Assembly (NCBI GenBank): GCA_964517765.1
Contig: CAZFEN010000019.1
Coordinates: 1 to 25,484, forward strand
Reading direction: 5' to 3'
Length of the DNA stretch: 25,484 bases
Origin: Hydromicrobium sp964517765
Lineage (GTDB): Bacteria > Actinomycetota > Humimicrobiia > Humimicrobiales > Humimicrobiaceae
Position numbers and translations under genes: made by a program. The notes below the pieces were generated by a model, which saw only the letters and a program-made list of their open reading frames with translations, was not told the origin of the DNA and made no database searches. Positions 16,021-24,456 of the stretch are shown piece by piece. Numbering within the stretch: the first letter of the stretch is position 1; every line of letters begins with the position of its first letter.

Positions 16021-17664
16021 TTATAATCCATTCTTAAGTATTTTATAAAACAATTCCATCCCCATATTTTCTCTGAAAACATCAGCCAGTCTATTATATT
16101 GCTCTTCTTTAAAAGTTTCATACAATGAAACCGGACTATCAATATCAGTAGTTTTTATATTATTCCTTTTTCTGAGCAATTCCAGAATGAATTTTCTAAA
16201 AACAGAGTTATCAAAAATCCCATGTATGTATGTTCCTAATGTCATACCAGCAACCTTATTTTTAAAAGTTATAAATCCGTCATCAAAATCTACAATATTA
16301 CCTCCTCTTGATTTTATCTTAAAGAGTGGTACCAAATTAATAGATGAATTACCCGGTATTGCTTTAGATATACCCATATGAATCTCATAACCCTTCATAA
16401 TTTTCACTTTATCATCCACAAATCTTTTAGTCATCCTTATTAAATCAGGGTTATACCTAAAAACATCATCGCTTAACTCAAATTCTACCTGATATGTATT
16501 TTTATACTGCAAAAATTCTGTATCTATATCCATTAATCCAATGCCATCAATACTTTTAATATCCGGAGATTCACTTGCGAATTTATCTTTAATTTTTTTT
16601 CCTAAAATCTGAAAGCCTCCACATATTCCAAATATCATCGAACCTTTCCGGTATTGTTCTTTAATCTCTTCCTCCAGCCCGGAACTCCTTAAATACAACA
16701 GATCACTTATAGTGCTTTTACTTCCTGGAATAATAATCATATGAGGTTTTAAACTTTTTAATTCCTGCCAATCTCTAATATAAATCAAACTGACATCCTT
16801 TTCTAATTCAAAAGCATTAAAATCAGTAAAATTTGAAATGTGTGGAAGATAGACTATACCAATTATTATCCTCTCAGCTTTATTATTTCCTCCAGAATTG
16901 TTTAAAATTAATTTCTTATTTCTTTCCCTCTCTAAATTCACTGAATCCTCTTCTTCTATATAGATATCCCTATAATAGGGAATGGTACCTATTACAGGAA
17001 TTTTCAATTTCCTGCATATATAGTCATTTCCAGGTTGGAGAAGGCTTATATCTCCCCTAAACTTATTTACCAGTAAACCCTTTATATATTTTCTATATTT
17101 TTTTGGAAGAAGCTTTACCGTACCATAGAAACTTGCAAAAATGCCCCCTTTATCGATATCCCCAATTAATATTACAGGAGATGCAGAAATCTCGGCTGTA
17201 CGCATATTTACAATATCATTTTCTAAAAGATTTATTTCTGCCGGACTGCCAGCTCCTTCTATCACTATAAAATCAAACCTTTTCTTTAAGTCACTTAAGA
17301 TTTCTTTAATCTCATTTAAGTAAAAAATCTTCTTTTTGTGATATTCAACAGCACTCATATTTTTTACCACTTTTCCCATAAATATTATCTGTGCTCTTGA
17401 GTCCGCTACAGGTTTAATAAGTATCGGATTCATATATACCTCGGGCTCCAATCCGCATGCTTCCGCCTGGACTACCTGAGCCCTACCCATCTCTCCACCT
17501 GATGCAGTGACATATGAATTTAAGGCCATGTTTTGTGATTTAAATGGGCATACACTATACCCATCCTGTTTTAGAATTCTGCATATTGCAGTAACTGCCA
17601 CACTCTTGCCAACATGTGAACCAGTACCCTGTATCATTATGGATTTCGATTTGTTTTTTATCAT
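16021..17664 (-). CDS. cobQ: Cobyric acid synthase (adenosylcobyrinate amidase)
   Basis: A 547-residue glutamine-dependent enzyme that amidates four carboxylates of adenosylcobyrinic acid a,c-diamide. The N-terminal dethiobiotin-synthetase-like domain has GTGSHVGKS (13-21), KSQNMALNS (42-50) and VIEGAGSPAEINL. The C-terminal class I glutaminase-like domain has the nucleophile C348 in GICGGFQILG and H481 in TYIHGIFDN. Length is somewhat above the usual 480-510, partly through a linker near 245-265. It starts 7 bases after the ATPase stop without a visible ribosome site, suggesting coupling. Other corrin-ring genes are absent from the window, so the rest of the pathway is elsewhere or the cell relies on imported precursors. 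Confidence 0.97.
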   Translation of the reverse strand: MIKNKSKSIMIQGTGSHVGKSVAVTAICRILKQDGYSVCPFKSQNMALNSYVTASGGEMGRAQVVQAEACGLEPEVYMNPILIKPVADSRAQIIFMGKVVKNMSAVEYHKKKIFYLNEIKEILSDLKKRFDFIVIEGAGSPAEINLLENDIVNMRTAEISASPVILIGDIDKGGIFASFYGTVKLLPKKYRKYIKGLLVNKFRGDISLLQPGNDYICRKLKIPVIGTIPYYRDIYIEEEDSVNLERERNKKLILNNSGGNNKAERIIIGIVYLPHISNFTDFNAFELEKDVSLIYIRDWQELKSLKPHMIIIPGSKSTISDLLYLRSSGLEEEIKEQYRKGSMIFGICGGFQILGKKIKDKFASESPDIKSIDGIGLMDIDTEFLQYKNTYQVEFELSDDVFRYNPDLIRMTKRFVDDKVKIMKGYEIHMGISKAIPGNSSINLVPLFKIKSRGGNIVDFDDGFITFKNKVAGMTLGTYIHGIFDNSVFRKFILELLRKRNNIKTTDIDSPVSLYETFKEEQYNRLADVFRENMGMELFYKILKNGL

Positions 17665-17671
17665 AAAGTAA

Positions 17672-18946
17672 TTACAAGTAGCCTAATACCTGATCTACTG
17701 ACTTAACCACAATTGCGCCATCTTTTATTATTTTTCTGTAAAGCTTTTCTGCTTTTCCACCGGTGTGATCCCTTTCCCCTATGTTTTCTTTATCTATTAT
17801 TATTACCTTTTTTCTTAGACCTACCGCTTTATTTACCGATATAAGATTTGAAAAATTACCCGGTCCAAATTCCACTGCAGGTAAAATTACTGCATCGCTG
17901 GATTTTATAAACTCAAGGTTTTTATTCTGCGAATCCGGGCTTATAGGAGAAAAAGGTGCCTCTGCCACATAAGGGATCCCGAGCATTCTGGCAGTATCAA
18001 GATCCGTGTCCAGAGTATTTACGACTCCGCAGGATATCATATAACCGCTGCTATGCAATAAACTGATTACCTGTGATGCGGCTCCACCGCCGCCAATCAC
18101 ATGGACCTTTGAGTACTTGTTTGAAGCCTGTATCATATTACTTCTCTCAACTGCTGTATTAAAAACCGGACTTACATAAAGACTGCCGGTTATGGGATTC
18201 CTACCAATAAAGACATCACTTCCGAATACACTTCTTATATTTTCCCTGTTTATCGTATTTTCCACGCTGCTAAAGCTAAAGATCCGGCCCTCTTTTAAAA
18301 GCATTATTTTTTTGCTGCTCTGTATGGCAAGGTTTATATCCTGGAAAATTCCTACTATGGTTTTATTTTCTTTTTTATTCAAATTTGAGAATAAGTTCAT
18401 AAATTCGATCTGGAAATTTATATCCAGATGAGATGTGGGCTCATCCAGAATAAGTATGGGGCTATCCTGTGCCAGAGCCTGCGCTATGATTACCCGCTGC
18501 TTCTCTCCTCCTGAAAGCTCCGAAAATTTTCTTTTCGCAAAAGGTAGCAGTCTGGTTTTTTCCATAGCTTCGTCTGCCGCATGAAAATCTTCTTTTCTTT
18601 CTGTTCCAAATCTCGGAACATAGGGGTTCCTTCCCATAATGACCATCTCGGCCACGGTAAAACTGAAACCCGGATTGGTATACTGAGGCACGATTGCCAT
18701 CATTTTTGCAACATCTTTTGAATTCAATCCCTTCAGGTTTTTCCCACCTACTTCGATTAGCCCCTCATAATCCTTAAGGATTCTGCTTATGAGGTTTACC
18801 AGGGTACTTTTACCTGCTCCGTTCGGACCGAGGATCGATATAAAATCTCCTTTTTCTATATTAAAACTGACATCATCCAGAATTTTTTTCTTACTGTAAG
18901 AAAAATTTAAATTTTTTATTGAAAGTACGTTTCTGTTCACACTCAT
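17672..18946 (-). CDS. Corrinoid-type ABC transporter ATPase with C-terminal extension
   Basis: A 424-residue protein. Residues 1-255 are a FecE/BtuD-like ATPase: Walker A GPNGAGKST (40-48), Q-loop VPQYTNPG near 86, signature LSGGEKQR (144-151) and Walker B ILILDEP (164-170). The H-loop position, normally His before Asp in LHDLNLA, is Gln202 in FQDINLA. Residues from about 270 form a second, Rossmann-like region beginning VHVIGGGGAASQVISLLHSSGY and containing EAPFSPIS and LPAVEFGPGN. I do not recognise its function; it resembles nucleotide- or corrinoid-responsive add-ons only in general shape. The ATPase powers uptake with the neighbouring permease and binding protein. Typical BtuD or FecE proteins are about 250 residues, so the fusion is distinctive. 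Confidence 0.9.
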   Translation of the reverse strand: MSVNRNVLSIKNLNFSYSKKKILDDVSFNIEKGDFISILGPNGAGKSTLVNLISRILKDYEGLIEVGGKNLKGLNSKDVAKMMAIVPQYTNPGFSFTVAEMVIMGRNPYVPRFGTERKEDFHAADEAMEKTRLLPFAKRKFSELSGGEKQRVIIAQALAQDSPILILDEPTSHLDINFQIEFMNLFSNLNKKENKTIVGIFQDINLAIQSSKKIMLLKEGRIFSFSSVENTINRENIRSVFGSDVFIGRNPITGSLYVSPVFNTAVERSNMIQASNKYSKVHVIGGGGAASQVISLLHSSGYMISCGVVNTLDTDLDTARMLGIPYVAEAPFSPISPDSQNKNLEFIKSSDAVILPAVEFGPGNFSNLISVNKAVGLRKKVIIIDKENIGERDHTGGKAEKLYRKIIKDGAIVVKSVDQVLGYL

Positions 18947-18967
18947 TTTACACTCAAACCTGCCTGT

Positions 18968-20011
18968 CTAAAAAAACTGTTTTTTCGATTTTACCAGAAG
19001 ATAAAGAAAAAATGGGACTCCTGCAATGGAAGTTATGATACCTACCGGAATTTCCCGGGGCATAAGTACCGTTCTGGCAAGAGTATCCGATATAAGCATA
19101 ACTATTCCTCCTGCAATCACTGAAGCCGGATATAATATTTTGTGATCGGGACCCACGAGAAGCCTTAAAATATGCGGGGTTATAAGTCCCACAAATCCTA
19201 TGATCCCGCTCACCGATACGGCAACCGCCGCAATAAGCGACGCCAGTATCAGCAGTATCTTCTTTACTCTATCCGTCTGTACCCCCAATTGCATAGCTCT
19301 TTCATCCCCGAGTGATATTATATTCAGGTCTCTCATGAAAAATCCGGAAATGATGATGAGGACAGTGACAATGGGAGCCAGAATGATGAAATTGCTCCAG
19401 GTTGCAGAAGTAAAACCGCCCATTACCCAGAATACTATTTTCGCCATATCCTGAGTTTTTATGATCATAATAAAATAGGTAATTGCACTTAACATGGCAC
19501 TGAGAGCAATGCCGGAAAGAAGAAGTGTGATAACAGATACTTTTCCCCTGATTCTGGAAATATTATATACGAGAAATGTTGTACCTAAAGCACCCAGCAG
19601 AGCAAAAACAGTAGTGGTAGAAATACCGGACAGACCTGCACCGGTAACAAAAACCAGCCCTATGGTTGCTCCCAGAGCTGCTCCTGATGAAACGCCAATC
19701 ACGAATGGATCCGCCATCGGATTTCTAAAAAGACCCTGGAAGATCACCCCCGCTCCAGCGAGTGCCATCCCGACAAATACGGACAATAATATACGGGGTA
19801 GTCTGATCTGTGTAATTATCACAATGTCCTGGTTTTCAATAAGATCGGTATTTACATAATGATTTATCCCCGGTATATGACTTGCCAGTATCAGGGCCGT
19901 ATCCTTAAGACTGATTTTTGCGACCCCGGTGGAAGCGGCGATTATTATCAGTAACCCAAGTATTATCAGCAATACAACAACATATTTTAATGTCCTTGTT
20001 CCGGTCCTCAT
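18968..20011 (-). CDS. FecCD/BtuC-family ABC transporter permease
   Basis: A 347-residue multi-spanning permease of the type II importer family for corrinoids and siderophores. Recognisable features are LRLPRILLSVFVGMALAGAG, the QGLFRNPMADPFVIGVSSGAALGA block and the C-terminal coupling region GFVGLITPHILRLLVGPDH. SDTLARTVLMPREIPVGIITS follows near the end. The first hydrophobic segment lies at about 9-28. The ATG shares one base with the btuF-like stop (TAATG), indicating translational coupling. Specificity cannot be read from the permease alone. The upstream B12 riboswitch and downstream cobQ/cobO make corrinoid the likely cargo. Confidence 0.95.
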   Translation of the reverse strand: MRTGTRTLKYVVVLLIILGLLIIIAASTGVAKISLKDTALILASHIPGINHYVNTDLIENQDIVIITQIRLPRILLSVFVGMALAGAGVIFQGLFRNPMADPFVIGVSSGAALGATIGLVFVTGAGLSGISTTTVFALLGALGTTFLVYNISRIRGKVSVITLLLSGIALSAMLSAITYFIMIIKTQDMAKIVFWVMGGFTSATWSNFIILAPIVTVLIIISGFFMRDLNIISLGDERAMQLGVQTDRVKKILLILASLIAAVAVSVSGIIGFVGLITPHILRLLVGPDHKILYPASVIAGGIVMLISDTLARTVLMPREIPVGIITSIAGVPFFLYLLVKSKKQFF

Positions 20012-20994
20012 TATTCTATTATCTCAAATTCTCCAAAAATTTCAGGATGAATTGCTTTTGCCAGCATTTGCAGCCCTTTAATAAGATTCTGGTTCGGTTG
20101 GTAAATAGAATCATCCGGAATAATATAAACTCTGCCGTTTTTCACTGCATCAATACTTGCAAATCTCTGCTCTCCTGTTATTATCGAGGGATCCGCTGCA
20201 AGACTTGCGGGAGCGATTATTATATCGGGATTTTTTTCTATCAATCTTTCGACACTATATTCGGGCCATCCGGTCAGATTATCTTCTGCTACTATATTTA
20301 TTCCACCTGCTTTTTCTATAAGGTCGTTAGTGTAAGTATCGTATCCTATGCTCATTAATGGTTCGCTATTTATCTCCAGGAAAACTCTCGGCTGCTGTTC
20401 GTCACTTAAATCCTTAACCTGGTTATATATTTCATCGACCTGTTTCCTGAGTTCGTTTACAAGTTCTTCTCCCTTATCGCCAAATCCGATTATTTTACTA
20501 ATATTGACTATCTCATCATAAACACCCTCGATACCCTGAACATTGATGACTCTGTAAATCTCGATTCCAAGTTCACTTATTTTTCCGAAATCATCCTCGG
20601 GGCCGCCTGTAGGTGCTATCAGTATATCCGGATTCAGTTCGGCTATTCTTTCTACATTGGGGCCAAATGCATCGCCGGCACCTTCAAATCCTTCTGCCAG
20701 CGGATCATGTTCCGACACGCTCCAGCTATCGACTTCTACTACCAGTTCCATTGCGCCGAGAGCGTCTATTATCCCCAGTGCACTTGGAGCAAGCACGACA
20801 ATACTTGCCGCAGGTCCGGCAAGTTCTATTGTATTCTCGTCGCCATCCACAACTCTTACCGGGGTTTTTTCTGCTTCTCCTATTCCTGCAACCTCAACAT
20901 CTCCGGTGTTTTTACATCCCGGAAATACACCCAGAGCAGCTGCAACAATAAAAATTGCAACAACTACGACTATCAGTATTTTACTTTTAAACAT
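20011..20994 (-). CDS. Corrinoid-binding ABC transporter lipoprotein (BtuF-like)
   Basis: A class III periplasmic-binding-protein-like lipoprotein. The N-terminus is a signal peptide with lipobox GVFPGC, so the mature protein is acylated at Cys and tethered to the membrane. The Peripla_BP_2 fold follows, with two lobes: IVVLAPSALGIIDALGAMELVV, then VERIAELNPDILIAP. A long bridging helix comes next, then the second lobe with RVFLEINSEPLMSIG and KAGGINIVAEDN. The frame has two consecutive ATGs. The AAGGAG at 21000-21005 is 2 bases from the first and 5 from the second, so the start is set at 20994 (327 residues). It is the first gene behind the B12 riboswitch, which favours corrinoid over iron-siderophore cargo. 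Confidence 0.93.
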   Translation of the reverse strand: MFKSKILIVVVVAIFIVAAALGVFPGCKNTGDVEVAGIGEAEKTPVRVVDGDENTIELAGPAASIVVLAPSALGIIDALGAMELVVEVDSWSVSEHDPLAEGFEGAGDAFGPNVERIAELNPDILIAPTGGPEDDFGKISELGIEIYRVINVQGIEGVYDEIVNISKIIGFGDKGEELVNELRKQVDEIYNQVKDLSDEQQPRVFLEINSEPLMSIGYDTYTNDLIEKAGGINIVAEDNLTGWPEYSVERLIEKNPDIIIAPASLAADPSIITGEQRFASIDAVKNGRVYIIPDDSIYQPNQNLIKGLQMLAKAIHPEIFGEFEIIE

Positions 20995-21036
20995 CATTAC
21001 TCCTTTGATCTTTTGATCTTTTTATTATTTATAAAT

Positions 21037-21075
21037 AAAAAAAACTCCCACCTTCTTCGGATGAGAGTTTTTTAA
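21037..21075 (-). terminator. Attenuator terminator of the B12 riboswitch leader
   Basis: On the minus strand AAAAAACTCTCATCC pairs with GGTGGGAGTTTTTT around a GAAGAA loop, with one G-U pair and one bulged base, followed by a run of eight U (21037-21044). It lies between the riboswitch and the binding-protein start. An alternative hairpin uses the same 5' arm, so it fits a regulated terminator. Confidence 0.82.
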
Positions 21076-21117
21076 ATAAAAAATCATCCTCTTTCTGCCG
21101 AAGAGAGATAACTAAAA

Positions 21118-21262
21118 TACTTAAAGGTTTCCTGGCTTAAGGGACTTTACTCTCTGCCTTCCCGGCAATCTTTTGCCAGTGGCTTAGTTAGAGAGCACAC
21201 ACCCTATCACAGTGGCGGGACCGCTCCAGATTTGAACTGGATTCCCTAAAATCAAAATATAC
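21118..21262 (-). ncRNA. Cobalamin (B12) riboswitch
   Basis: Reading the minus strand, the element begins with AGGGAATCCAGTTCAAATCTGGAGCGG, split here as AGGGAATCCAGT (P3/P4 side) and AATCTGGAGCGG. The core then has GTCCCGCCACTGTGA, a peripheral arm with AAGCCACTGGCAAAAG, AAAGTCCC, and the B12 box AAGCCAGGAAACCT. These match the conserved core order of AdoCbl-type aptamers such as the E. coli btuB leader. The outer P1 helix is not obvious to me. It controls the btuF-like gene about 120 bases downstream and presumably the whole import/cobQ/cobO unit. The promoter upstream (21263-21349) could not be identified with confidence. Confidence 0.95.
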
Positions 21263-21349
21263 TTACTGTAAAAACAATTATTTATTTAAAAGAGCATTTT
21301 TGTTTTCCGATTTTCAATATTACTATAAAAAAAAAGAAAAGCAAGCCGA

Positions 21350-22330
21350 TCAGATCATTTTATTTTCGTTTAACCATTTTAAAGAATCTTCAATTGATTT
21401 ATTAATGGTCATAGGCTCATAGCCAAGCTCCCGACTGGCTTTTTCATGGCTGATATATGAATTACTTAGCAGAGTATTTATGGAATAATAAGTAAACCGG
21501 GGAGTTTTATTTGCTAACTTATAATAGATAGGAGTAATGATGCCTAAGGTTTTAACAAGCCATGCAGGAACTATATATTTTGGTGATTGTGCCCCACTTA
21601 CTTCGCTGAGTATCGACATCATTTTATTCATAGTAACTCTTTCCCCGGATAGTATATAGCAATGACCGGTTTTCCCATTTTCGGCAGCCAGTATATGTCC
21701 TCTTGCCACATCCCGGGCATCAACGAAATCATAAGCTCCGTTTGTAGTTATTTTCATTTTACCTCTGGCAAAATCAATAAATGTCCCTGTTATCAGCGAT
21801 CCCCTGAAATCAAACGGACCTATAACGCCGGTTGGGCATACTACCACTGGATCCAGTCCCGCTTTAGCTGATTCTATGACTTCCTGGCTGGCAAGAGCCT
21901 TTGACCGGTCATATTCGCCCCTACGGCTGTTGATATCAAAAGGCATATCTTCGTCTATAACCGTTCCGTGAGGGGGCTCCTTAAGAGCATGTATGGAACT
22001 TGTATAAACTAACCGCCTGACTCCGCATTTAAGACAGGCGTCTATGACATTTCTGGTTCCTTCAAGATTGACCCTGCGGATCAACGCTCTGTCTCCTGGC
22101 ATTATCGATATTATTGCCGCAAGGTGATATACGGTATCTGCACCTTTAAAAGCTCTCATCAAAGAATCTTTATCCAGAATATCACCCAGAACCTTTTCTA
22201 TTTCCAGGCCTTCAAGTGAAGAGGTATCGGAAGTTAGGCGCACCAAAACCCTTACTTTTTTACCCTTACTAAGCAGTTCCCTCGTAAGTATATTACCAAT
22301 ATATCCTGTCGCGCCGGTTACAACTTCCAT
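21350..22330 (-). CDS. Extended SDR, NAD-dependent epimerase/dihydroflavonol-reductase-like
   Basis: A 326-residue Rossmann oxidoreductase. The cofactor loop is TGATGYIG (residues 5-12), an Arg follows at the end of the second strand (VRVLVR), and LGDILD and YHLAA are standard extended-SDR markers. The catalytic Tyr-Lys pair is in YDRSKA and the upstream Ser in YTSS. The substrate is not predictable. Family members reduce sugar nucleotides, flavonoid-like ketones, steroids or polyketide-derived groups. AAAGGA lies about 8 bases before the ATG. The gene precedes the B12 leader on the same strand but the riboswitch begins about 90 bases later, so it is probably a separate unit. Confidence 0.9.
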   Translation of the reverse strand: MEVVTGATGYIGNILTRELLSKGKKVRVLVRLTSDTSSLEGLEIEKVLGDILDKDSLMRAFKGADTVYHLAAIISIMPGDRALIRRVNLEGTRNVIDACLKCGVRRLVYTSSIHALKEPPHGTVIDEDMPFDINSRRGEYDRSKALASQEVIESAKAGLDPVVVCPTGVIGPFDFRGSLITGTFIDFARGKMKITTNGAYDFVDARDVARGHILAAENGKTGHCYILSGERVTMNKMMSILSEVSGAQSPKYIVPAWLVKTLGIITPIYYKLANKTPRFTYYSINTLLSNSYISHEKASRELGYEPMTINKSIEDSLKWLNENKMI

Positions 22331-22939
22331 AGAAGCATCCTTTAATTCTAATTTACATAAAATTTACCTTATTCTGCAGTTTGAAAACCATCTGTTCTGA
22401 TATTAAATCTATTGCTGCCCTTTACTTTACTCGATCATGGATTTCATTATATCCACTCTTGTAATTATATCCGCTGACTTATTATTGCTGTTCATTACTG
22501 GAACCTGTTAATATTATTATTTATCATAATATTTATCCGCTGGATAATATTGTGCTATTCTAACTCCCTGCAGACTTCTTTTCAAGTAATATAACTGAAT
22601 AGTTTTTAGATCTATCTTATTAAAATTAAATTATATTCATTTATTTTTTCTGTTCCTATTTGGATTCGTTTATTTCACCGCCAATAAAAATATGTAATAT
22701 TTAATTTCTGATATATTAAGGATTGAAACTGCTTTGAATATTATCCGTTCATTTATCCTCAGAAATGGTACCTTTAAAAAGATTAATACCAATGATATTC
22801 AAATAGTACTACTAGTTAAAAATAATATTGAAGTGGTTATTTATGCAAGCTTGAGGTTGGATTAAAAGAATTCTTTGTTATTCATTCTATTAATTTTAGA
22901 ACCTTATTGCTAATTTGCTCTTACCCATTTACATCTATT
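22331..22939. other. 609-base intergenic region, probably decayed sequence
   Basis: No intact gene is seen. The minus strand at 22427-22507 retains a CBS-domain-like ending (listed separately). On the plus strand a start-less open frame runs from 22698 to about 22865 and encodes no recognisable protein. No RNA structure, CRISPR array or insertion sequence is evident. The space must also include the promoter of the SDR gene. Decay of former genes is the simplest reading. Confidence 0.5.
22427..22507 (-). pseudogene. Remnant of a CBS-domain C-terminus
   Basis: The minus-strand frame between two stops encodes 26 residues: QVPVMNSNNK, then SADIITRVDIMKSMIE. It resembles the last strand-helix of a CBS domain (typically PVV-x-N-x-x-K-x-VGIITR-x-D-I). 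The usual Val-Gly before Ile-Ile-Thr-Arg is replaced and a stop lies directly upstream, with no start codon. I read it as a decayed end of a nucleotide-sensing CBS protein. The match is short and could be coincidence. Confidence 0.42.
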
Positions 22940-24262
22940 TTAATTTTTTCTTAGCTTTTCCATTTCGGTATTTAACCAATTAATCGCTTCTTTTCCACAT
23001 TCATTTTCCTTGTGGAACTTCTCGATTCTTTCTGGCACTTTATCTTCAGGAAATAAGAATTTTAAGGGATTCTTAAGGGCAATCTGTTCAAAATTATCTT
23101 TTCCTAATCCATCGATAAAAAATTGTACGTATGTCTTCTCATACCAGGAATGCCTGGTCATTGGCCAATCGGTACCAAATAAAATTTTATATCTGTAGCT
23201 CTCATCATCCAAGAGACGATTAAGAATCCTGAAATATTCTTTATTATTCACCTTTTTAATTTGTTTAGGATCAAATTCAAAATCCCTATAAATATCTTTA
23301 AAATAATTATTAGAAATTTTACTCATTAAGGCTCCTGAGTGTGATGAAACATCTGCATAAACATTTTTATATTTCTTCATTAGTTTTAATATTTCCCTTG
23401 TCCAGGACTCAAAATCTCTATCATCTTTTCTTAAAAAATCCCACCCACCGCCAAAATGAGCAAAATTGAGATTGATATCCGGATAGTCATTTAAAACTTT
23501 TTCCCAATATAAAGGACTGCTGAGAAATTTAACAGATTGCCTGGATCTAATTAATTCACTACTATATGCACCGTCCCTGGAGCAATGAGTAGTAATTGGT
23601 ATTCTATTTTTATCACAATACTTATATATTTCTCTCAGCTCCTTATTTACACTTTCAGGATTATAGATTGATTCAGGATCAGGATGATACCCTAACGCAG
23701 GGTACATTTTCACACCTAAAAAACCATAATCCTCAATAGCTTTTTTTATTGCATCCCTGGCCATCATCTCTGCTGCGGGAAACTTGAAGTTCTCTATCTC
23801 CCTACGTGGATCAAACATTATAAAAGGCATCATTATGAAATACTCAAGTTCCCAAAAATATCTCTTAGCAACCAACTCGGAAATTATCTGTATTTGAAGC
23901 CGGTAAGGGCACTCGGGCTTTTGCCGGGAAGATGCAATCTCAACATCCATCATAAGTGGCGTTGCCAGGATAAATTTTGCTTGGTACATTTCTGCGGAAT
24001 AAATTTTTCTGATCTCAGTTATTTCCCTTTTTAAATTGGAAATGCACGTATCTATTAAATAGAGAGGCAAGTAACCTTTTATTTTATTCCTTAATAATAA
24101 ATAAGGTTTAATTAATTTAATGAGAAATATTGTAAATCTTGATTTAATGAAACTTTCTGGTACTCCGCAATTGCCAAAAAATGAATCGGGAAGGAATTCA
24201 AAATTTAATAAATGACAGTGAACATTTATATATCTAGGTTTTTGAACTTCTTTTGTATTCAT
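22940..24262 (-). CDS. Amidohydrolase family 2 (metal-dependent TIM-barrel hydrolase)
   Basis: A protein of about 440 residues. The HxH metal motif lies near the N-terminus (NVHCHLLNF). GVKMYPALGYHPD carries a Lys in the usual strand, ITTHCSRDG a metal His, NFAHFGGGWD another His, and LFGTDWP the catalytic Asp near the C-terminus. This pattern matches Amidohydro_2 enzymes, which include decarboxylases and hydrolases; the substrate is unknown. A long helical insert (about 50-110) separates the HxH strand from the barrel and is unusual. Of two near ATGs, the one at 24260-24262 is 7 bases from AAGGA, the other only 1, so the shorter form is used. It stands alone, with large gaps on both sides. 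Confidence 0.82.
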   Translation of the reverse strand: MNTKEVQKPRYINVHCHLLNFEFLPDSFFGNCGVPESFIKSRFTIFLIKLIKPYLLLRNKIKGYLPLYLIDTCISNLKREITEIRKIYSAEMYQAKFILATPLMMDVEIASSRQKPECPYRLQIQIISELVAKRYFWELEYFIMMPFIMFDPRREIENFKFPAAEMMARDAIKKAIEDYGFLGVKMYPALGYHPDPESIYNPESVNKELREIYKYCDKNRIPITTHCSRDGAYSSELIRSRQSVKFLSSPLYWEKVLNDYPDINLNFAHFGGGWDFLRKDDRDFESWTREILKLMKKYKNVYADVSSHSGALMSKISNNYFKDIYRDFEFDPKQIKKVNNKEYFRILNRLLDDESYRYKILFGTDWPMTRHSWYEKTYVQFFIDGLGKDNFEQIALKNPLKFLFPEDKVPERIEKFHKENECGKEAINWLNTEMEKLRKN

Positions 24263-24456
24263 ATGCATATCCTTCTATCCATTATGTTATTATTTAGAGA
24301 CTACCTTCTTTTCAATTCCAACCGAACACTGTCACAATTATTGCAACAAATACAACTAATGCCTTAATATATTTAAACCCGTATCATTCCAGATAAAAAG
24401 ATTCACCAATTATAAATAATTTTATCTTTTCCTACCTGTTAAAAAACTTATTTCCC

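Noticed and set aside
22720..22730. ATTGAAAC, the common ending of some CRISPR repeats
   Set aside because: It occurs once here with no repeat-spacer periodicity and no cas genes in the window.
22698..22868. Plus-strand open frame of about 55 codons in the long gap
   Set aside because: No ATG start, no ribosome site and no recognisable family; such frames are expected by chance in AT-rich DNA.
24312..24380. Minus-strand hydrophobic open frame (KALVVFVAIIVTVFGWN) between the amidohydrolase and the small membrane genes
   Set aside because: It lacks a start codon and is only about 20 residues; possibly a remnant of a membrane protein, but not supportable as a gene.
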